Shown one piece after another: positions 59,634 to 64,000 of a stretch of DNA of 64,000 bases. The position numbers and the translations under genes were made by a program. A model generated the notes under the pieces. The model did not search any database. It was not told the origin of the DNA and worked only from the letters and a program-made list of their open reading frames with translations. Each line of letters opens with the position of its first letter. The stretch's first letter is position 1. Source of the stretch: Luteimonas panaciterrae (lineage in GTDB: Bacteria; Pseudomonadota; Gammaproteobacteria; Xanthomonadales; Xanthomonadaceae); NCBI RefSeq assembly GCF_020511115.1, contig NZ_JAJAVH010000001.1:248001-312000 (forward strand), in the 5' to 3' direction.

Positions 59634-60269
59634 TCAGATCACCCGCAGCGTGATCGCCTTGAGCACCGCGCGCGTGCGGTCGCGCGTGCCCAGCTTGTCG
59701 AGGATGGCCGAGACGTAGTTCTTCACCGTGCCTTCGGCGAGGAACAGGGTGCGCGCGATTTCCTTGTTGGAATAGCCGCCGGCGAGCAGGCGCAGGATCG
59801 CGACTTCGCGCTCGTTGAACGTGTCCGATGGCGGCGCCTCGTCGTGGAACCGGTAGCGCGCGCGCACCGGATCGGTGCTGACCGGCTGCAGCAGCGAATC
59901 ACCGCTGGCCACGCGCACGATGGCATCGCGCAGATCCTCCGGCGCGGCATCCTTGAGCAGGAACCCCTGCGCGCCGGCTTCGCGCGCGTGCAACAGCAGT
60001 TCGCTGTCGTCGAAGGTGGTCAGCAACAGCACCGGCGTGGCGTCGCCGCGTTCGCGCAACGCGCGCAGCAGGGCGATGCCGTCGAGGCCGGGCATGCGCA
60101 CGTCGCTCAGCACCACGTCGACCGGCGATGCGGCGAGCTTGTCGAGCAAGCCGTGCCCATCCTCGGCTTCGATGGCGACGATGATGCCGAGGTTCTGCAG
60201 CAATGCACGCAGACCGGCACGCACCAGCGCCTGATCGTCTGCCAGAGCGATGCGTAGCGGCGCCGTCAC
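59634..60269 (-). CDS. NarL/LuxR-family response regulator
   Basis: 211 residues from a GTG at 60269 with GGGAG seven bases upstream; the open frame to 60344 is less likely as it runs into the kinase gene. Receiver with D11/D12, phospho-acceptor D56 (VVLSDVRMPGLDG) and K in FLLKDAAP; LuxR-type HTH with TFNEREVAILRLLAGGYSNKEIARTLFLAEGTVKNYVSAILDKLG. It is a DNA-binding output partner of the next kinase, likely of the DesR/NarL type. Confidence 0.92.
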   Translation of the reverse strand: MTAPLRIALADDQALVRAGLRALLQNLGIIVAIEAEDGHGLLDKLAASPVDVVLSDVRMPGLDGIALLRALRERGDATPVLLLTTFDDSELLLHAREAGAQGFLLKDAAPEDLRDAIVRVASGDSLLQPVSTDPVRARYRFHDEAPPSDTFNEREVAILRLLAGGYSNKEIARTLFLAEGTVKNYVSAILDKLGTRDRTRAVLKAITLRVI

Positions 60270-60300
60270 GACGGAACTCCCACGATGCGCAACCCGACGC

Positions 60301-61404
60301 TCACAACGGAAGACTCGCGTGAAGCCGAAGCGCGCCCGATGCACCGGGCGCGATCGTCAGCGTTCCGCCCGCGGCCGCGACACGCTCGCGCATGCCGGAC
60401 AAGCCATTGCCTTCGCGCAGTTCGCCGCGCAAGCGGCCATCGTCCTCGATGGTGATCAGCAAATTGCCGTCCTCGCATTGCAGTTGCACGCCCAGGGTTT
60501 CGGCGTGGGCGTGTCGTGCGGAATTGGTGAGCGCTTCCTGCACCAGGCGCAGCACCGTTTCGGCGACGGCGGGATCGCGCACCTGCACGTCGTCGTCGAT
60601 GCGCAGGTGCAGCCGAGGTTTCGGCATCGGCGCGGCCAGGGCGCGCAGCGCGGTGGCGAGATCGAGGCCGTGCGTATCGCGCAGCGCCGACACCACGTTG
60701 CGGATGTCCTCGAGCAGTTCGCCGGAGAGTTGTTCGGCGATGCGGATTTCACCGCGCTGTCCGAGCACCGGATCGGATTGCAGCGCGCGCAGGTTCAAAC
60801 GCATCGCGGTGAGCTTGTGGCCGGCCACGTCATGCAGTTCGCGCGCCACGCGCAGGCGTTCGGCATCGCGCGCGCTGTCGGCGAGCAGGGCGCGGGTGGC
60901 GAGGAGGTCGGCGTTGACCAGGGCGAGCTGGTCGCGCGTGCGTTCGGCGCGCTTGGCGTAGTAGGCGATCAGCGCGGCGAAGGCCTGAAACCCGAGGAAG
61001 ACGGTGACCACGATCGGTGCGCCTTCCACGCGTCCGCGCCGCAGGATCAGGTACAGGATCAGGTTCAGCGCGACTACGATCACAACCGTCGTGCGCGGCG
61101 AATAGGTCAGCGCGAGCTGCGACACCAGGATCACCAGAAGCGCCGGCGCCACGCCGCCGCGCGGCGCGATCCAGATCACCGTCAGCGCGCATAGCGCCTG
61201 AAAGGCGAACCAGACGGCCGTGCGCGGCGAAACGGAATGCTCGACCAGATTGGTCAGCAGACTGGTGACGAGGAATCCCGTCATTGCCGCCCAGATCAGC
61301 GGACCGTGCGCGCTGTCGTAGGGAAGCGCCAGCCACACCGCGGCCCAGGTCAGCAGCACCGGCAGGTTGAAGGGGGTGAACAGCGCGCGCAGGAAATTCC
61401 TCAC
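60301..61404 (-). CDS. Membrane sensor histidine kinase (HisKA_3, DesK/NarX-like)
   Basis: 367 residues from a GTG at 61404; a TTG at 61455 would add 17, and neither has a clear Shine-Dalgarno. Five or six membrane helices (e.g. LPVLLTWAAVWLALP, PLIWAAMTGFLVTSLLTNLV, TVVIVVALNLILYLIL, VTVFLGFQAFAALIAYYA) form a DesK-type sensor. The dimerisation box is ARELHDVAGHKLTAMRLNL with the phospho-His. The HATPase_c is short (NSARHAHAETLGVQL, DDGRLRGELREGNGLSGMRERV). It forms a two-component pair with the preceding regulator, possibly sensing membrane state. Confidence 0.88.
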   Translation of the reverse strand: MRNFLRALFTPFNLPVLLTWAAVWLALPYDSAHGPLIWAAMTGFLVTSLLTNLVEHSVSPRTAVWFAFQALCALTVIWIAPRGGVAPALLVILVSQLALTYSPRTTVVIVVALNLILYLILRRGRVEGAPIVVTVFLGFQAFAALIAYYAKRAERTRDQLALVNADLLATRALLADSARDAERLRVARELHDVAGHKLTAMRLNLRALQSDPVLGQRGEIRIAEQLSGELLEDIRNVVSALRDTHGLDLATALRALAAPMPKPRLHLRIDDDVQVRDPAVAETVLRLVQEALTNSARHAHAETLGVQLQCEDGNLLITIEDDGRLRGELREGNGLSGMRERVAAAGGTLTIAPGASGALRLHASLPL

Positions 61405-61454
61405 CCGGCCATGCTGCGAGTTGGCGGCGATGCTGGCAATGCGTGGCACGCACA

Positions 61455-61601
61455 AAGTGACTTCTGGCAGGGCGAGCCAAAGCGCGCTGAGCGCGGCATG
61501 CCGCGCTGCTTAGGCGAGCTGGGGCACCCGTAAGTCAGCGATGCAGCGCCAGGGACGGCAGTCGGATATCACGGAACAAGCGAGAAGTGACTTCTGGCAG
61601 G
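61455..61601. repeat. 17-bp direct repeats, 61455-61471 and 61585-61601
   Basis: The 17-mer AAGTGACTTCTGGCAGG is present twice, 130 bases apart, before the histidine kinase start and in front of the divergent membrane gene. In the second copy the flank makes AGAAG-TGA-CTTCT, a small palindrome. They may be binding sites of the two-component regulator. Confidence 0.7.
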
Positions 61602-61684
61602 TCATCCCGATGACTGCAAGCACTGCTGCCGCGACCGGCTTCGGCGGAGCCTGATCACCAGGACACAGCCGAAGGATTCCCGCC

Positions 61685-62383
61685 ATGACCGCCTACCGCC
61701 TCCTCGTCATCGTGCACGGCATGATCGGCCTGGTCGCCCTCATCAGCTTCTGGAGCGCGGGCTTCCTGCGCAAGGGCGGGCCCTGGCACCGCCGCATCGG
61801 CCGCGTGTACCTGCTGGCGATGGTCGGCATCCTGGTCACGGCCGTGCCGATTACCGCGAAGTTCTTCCTCGACGGCCGCATCGTCAGCGGCGTCTTCCTC
61901 GGCTTCCTGGCGGTGATCACCGCCGCCGCCGTGTGGAGCCAGTGGCGCGCCATCCTCGACAAGCACGACGTCGTCCGCTACACCGGACCGGTCTATGTGG
62001 GGCTGGGCGTGCTGTCGCTGGTCACCGGCGTGGCCGTGCTGATCTTCGGGCTGAAAACAGGCACGACGCTGCTCACCGGATTCTCGCTCGTCGGCATCCT
62101 GGCCGGCGCCGCCCAGATCCACAAACGCGTGCATCGCGAACGTCTGGCCGCGCGCCCGCGCTGGTGGATGATCGAGCACTACACCGCGATGCTCGGCAAC
62201 GGCATCGCCACCCACATCGCCTTCCTGTCGATCGGATTGCCGCGCCTGATGCCGGCGCTCAAGGGCGACACGTTGCAGCTGCTGGCCTGGTTCGGGCCGG
62301 TGGTGGTGGCGGGGATCGCGAAATGGTGGCTGGATCGCCGCTGGAAGACGAAGCCCAAGCTCGCGCCGGTGACGCAGGGCTGA
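61685..62383 (+). CDS. Multi-spanning membrane protein of unknown function
   Basis: 232 residues. Six or seven hydrophobic segments (YRLLVIVHGMIGLVALISFW, VYLLAMVGILVTAVPIT, IVSGVFLGFLAVITAAAV, YVGLGVLSLVTGVAVLIFGL, GTTLLTGFSLVGILAGAA, the AMLGNGIATHIAFLSIGL stretch). Conserved-looking His residues occur in membrane-proximal positions (VHGM, WHRRIGR, EHYTAMLGNGIATH), reminiscent of DUF2306-like proteins. Function unknown. ATG with AGGATTC-type upstream bases, 58 bases after the second 17-bp repeat, so it may be co-regulated with the two-component pair. Confidence 0.75.
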   Translation: MTAYRLLVIVHGMIGLVALISFWSAGFLRKGGPWHRRIGRVYLLAMVGILVTAVPITAKFFLDGRIVSGVFLGFLAVITAAAVWSQWRAILDKHDVVRYTGPVYVGLGVLSLVTGVAVLIFGLKTGTTLLTGFSLVGILAGAAQIHKRVHRERLAARPRWWMIEHYTAMLGNGIATHIAFLSIGLPRLMPALKGDTLQLLAWFGPVVVAGIAKWWLDRRWKTKPKLAPVTQG

Positions 62384-62411
62384 CAGCGAAGCCCTGCATT
62401 GCCGGCAAGCG

Positions 62412-63302
62412 TCAGACGTCGCCGTCTGTTGCCCAGCCCTCGCCGGTGCCGCGATTGAGCACCACATCGCCCGGCAGTACATCGCCGGCAGGAATCGAAG
62501 GCTGTTGCGCCAAGCGTGCGTAGATCGGCGTGAAGTCCGGTTCCGTCGCGCGGATCAGCTGTTCGAAGCTGTCGATGACGAAATAGGTCTTCTGATAGGT
62601 GTCGATGCGGTAGCGCGTGCGCATGATGCGCTCCAGATCGAAGCCGATGCGGTTGGACGCATCGCTTTCCAGGCAGTAGATCGACTCGCCCTTCGACGAA
62701 ACGATGCCGCTGCCGTAGATGCGCAATCCGTCCGGCTGCTGGATCAGTCCGAACTCCACCGTGTACCAGTACAGGCGCGTGAGGTTCTGCAACGCCTCCG
62801 GCCCGATCCCGTGCGCCTTCACGCCGCCCTTGCCGTAGGCCTGCATGTACTCGGCGAACACCGGGTTCATCAGCAGCGGCACGTGGCCGAACAGGTCGTG
62901 GAACAGATCGGGCTCCTCGATGTAGTCGATCTGCTCGGGTTTGCGGATCCACCACGTCACCGGGAAGCGGCGGTTGGCGAGATGGTCGAAGAAATCCAGT
63001 TCCGGCAGCAGGCCTTCCACGCCGATCAGCGTCCAACCGGTGGCCTCGCCGAGCACGCGGTTGATGTCGTCGAACTTCGGGATGCGGTCGGGCGTCATGC
63101 CCATCGCGTCCTGCGCGATCAGGAATTCGTCGCTGGCGCGGCCGACCAGCAGCTCGCGCTGGCGCGCATACAGCTGCGCCCAGGTGGCGTGGTCGTCGGC
63201 GCTGTAGTCGTCCCAGGGCTGCTCGATGATCCCGGTGGCGTACACCGGCACCTTGCCCTTGTCGGTATGCAGGTTTTCGACGCGGCGTGGCTGGGCGGAC
63301 AT
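62412..63302 (-). CDS. phhA: Phenylalanine 4-monooxygenase
   Basis: 296 residues from the ATG at 63302 (AGGA eight bases upstream). Iron ligands H135 and H140 in FHDLFGHVPLL and E183 (YWYTVEFGLIQ) are intact, as in the single-domain bacterial enzymes. VPVYATGIIEQPWDDYSADDHATWAQL is the usual start. It turns phenylalanine into tyrosine using O2 and tetrahydropterin. The pterin recycler phhB is not adjacent. Divergent from an Lrp-type gene. Confidence 0.96.
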   Translation of the reverse strand: MSAQPRRVENLHTDKGKVPVYATGIIEQPWDDYSADDHATWAQLYARQRELLVGRASDEFLIAQDAMGMTPDRIPKFDDINRVLGEATGWTLIGVEGLLPELDFFDHLANRRFPVTWWIRKPEQIDYIEEPDLFHDLFGHVPLLMNPVFAEYMQAYGKGGVKAHGIGPEALQNLTRLYWYTVEFGLIQQPDGLRIYGSGIVSSKGESIYCLESDASNRIGFDLERIMRTRYRIDTYQKTYFVIDSFEQLIRATEPDFTPIYARLAQQPSIPAGDVLPGDVVLNRGTGEGWATDGDV

Positions 63303-63429
63303 GGGGGGATTCCTGGGATTTCCGTATATCGACTTTAACCGCGGATCGGCGCAATGGGCTTGCGTAGTTGCGTGGAATCCCGGAATGGGCGCACGATTAT
63401 TGCGTATAACAGGATTTAGGCGCTCGAAA
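63303..63429. promoter_or_regulatory. Divergent phhA/lrp promoter region
   Basis: 127 bases between divergent starts; repeated TTGCGTA(G/T) motifs (at about 63360-63369 and 63398-63406) could bind the Lrp-family dimers. A/T-rich elements (TATATCGACTTTAA, ATTATTGCGTATAACA) suit the promoters. Confidence 0.5.
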
Positions 63430-63906
63430 ATGTCCAGCATCGCCCTCGACCGCACCGACCTCCAGCTCCTGGCCGAACTGCAACGCGACGGCCGCCTGAC
63501 CAATGCCGAGCTGGCCGAACGCGTCCACCTTTCGCCTTCGGCCTGCCTGCGCCGCGTGCAGCGGCTGGAGCGCGAGGGCGTGATCGCCGGCTACCGCGCC
63601 GAACTCGATCCCGAACGCCTGGGCCTCGGCCTGCAGGCCTTCGTGCGCGTGCGCCTGGGACGCCACGATGCCGCCGCGGTGGCCGCTTTCGCCGAATTCG
63701 TCACCGGCTGGGACGAAGTGGTGTCCTGCCATGCGCTCACCGGCGACATGGACTACCTGCTGCAGGTGGTGGTGCGCGATCTGGAACACTTCTCGCGCTT
63801 CCTGCTCGACAACGTCCTGGCGCTGGCGGGCGGCGCCGACGTCAATTCCAGTTTCGTGCTGCGCACGGTGAAGGCGCCGCGTGGCTTGCCGTTGCCGCGG
63901 GCATAG
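63430..63906 (+). CDS. Lrp/AsnC-family transcriptional regulator
   Basis: 158 residues from the ATG at 63430. N-terminal winged helix-turn-helix (LDRTDLQLLAELQRDGRLTNAELAERVHLSPSACLRRVQRLEREGVIAGYRAEL) and a C-terminal RAM/ligand-binding domain with VVSCHALTGDMDYLLQVVVRDLEHFSRF. Adjacent and divergent to phhA, so it probably senses an aromatic amino acid and controls phhA. Confidence 0.93.
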   Translation: MSSIALDRTDLQLLAELQRDGRLTNAELAERVHLSPSACLRRVQRLEREGVIAGYRAELDPERLGLGLQAFVRVRLGRHDAAAVAAFAEFVTGWDEVVSCHALTGDMDYLLQVVVRDLEHFSRFLLDNVLALAGGADVNSSFVLRTVKAPRGLPLPRA

Positions 63907-63934
63907 GCAGGAAGAGATTGAGTGCTTATCCGCT

Positions 63935-63963
63935 CGTCATTCCCGCCATCACGGGAATGACGG
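63935..63963. repeat. REP-like palindrome
   Basis: CGTCATTCCCG, CCATCA, CGGGAATGACG: a perfect palindrome of the dispersed family, downstream of the Lrp gene. The 37 bases after it, to the window end, show nothing recognisable. Confidence 0.85.
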
Positions 63964-64000
63964 ACATTAGCGATCGGGCTTCGCGAACTTCCCGCCGAAG

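Overview
The window is GC-rich bacterial chromosome carrying the replication-origin neighbourhood of a gammaproteobacterium, most likely of the order Lysobacterales/Xanthomonadales (Xanthomonadaceae or Rhodanobacteraceae). The grounds are the rpmH-rnpA-yidC-mnmE and dnaA-dnaN-recF-gyrB blocks, a tonB-exbB-exbD-exbD locus next to pdxJ as known from Xanthomonas, a phhA gene with a divergent Lrp/AsnC regulator, a long TonB-dependent receptor, and many palindromic intergenic repeats of the type common in this order. This is inference from gene content; no 16S gene is present. No tRNA, rRNA, CRISPR array, transposase or prophage gene was found.

Layout. 1-9.8 kb: a periplasmic methyltransferase-like protein, an RluE-type pseudouridine synthase, a receiver/histidine-kinase protein, two uncharacterised genes, the helicase HrpB, a secreted endonuclease I-type nuclease and a TatD nuclease. 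9.8-15.8 kb: a Tat-exported PhoD-type phosphatase divergent from a TonB-dependent receptor, then a DUF2167 membrane protein. 15.8-20.7 kb: an ABC-2 exporter operon ending in a panE-like gene, an FNR-type reductase and a glutathione S-transferase. 20.9-26.2 kb: an uncharacterised pair (an 82-residue peptide with a Gly-Gly motif, translationally coupled to a 429-residue helical protein), divergent from a tight peptidase plus NatAB-type ABC operon. This is the best candidate for an undescribed system. 26.3-27.3 kb: an unusual TonB-C lipoprotein.

Origin region (27.5-42.7 kb). mnmE, yidC, rnpA and rpmH run leftward. dnaA, dnaN, recF and gyrB run rightward. Two insertions interrupt the usual order: a 0.78 kb mosaic of repeats with a 160-bp-arm inverted repeat between yidC and mnmE, and a 3.5 kb beta-propeller/di-heme cytochrome gene between rpmH and dnaA. 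DnaA boxes lie between dnaA and dnaN, and three near-consensus parS sites lie between dnaN and the end of recF, two of them inside recF codons. The region therefore combines initiation (DnaA, oriC), clamp (DnaN), repair (RecF), topology (GyrB) and segregation (parS).

42.8-50.4 kb: a CPBP membrane protease, an M48 lipoprotein protease, then a TPR protein and the TonB energy system (tonB, exbB, exbD, exbD), followed after a terminator and a 15-G tract by a third exbD and convergent pdxJ. 50.1-53.2 kb: a small membrane protein, a cardiolipin synthase and a PA0069-type radical SAM protein. 53.2-55.8 kb: an EF-G paralogue preceded by a 9-codon leader ORF and a hairpin, suggesting attenuation. 55.9-61.4 kb: a PAS histidine kinase with an Rcp1-like response regulator, a 2OG-Fe(II) oxygenase overlapping fbp, and a NarL/DesR-type two-component pair with a repeated 17-bp upstream element. 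61.7-64 kb: a membrane protein, phhA and an Lrp/AsnC regulator.
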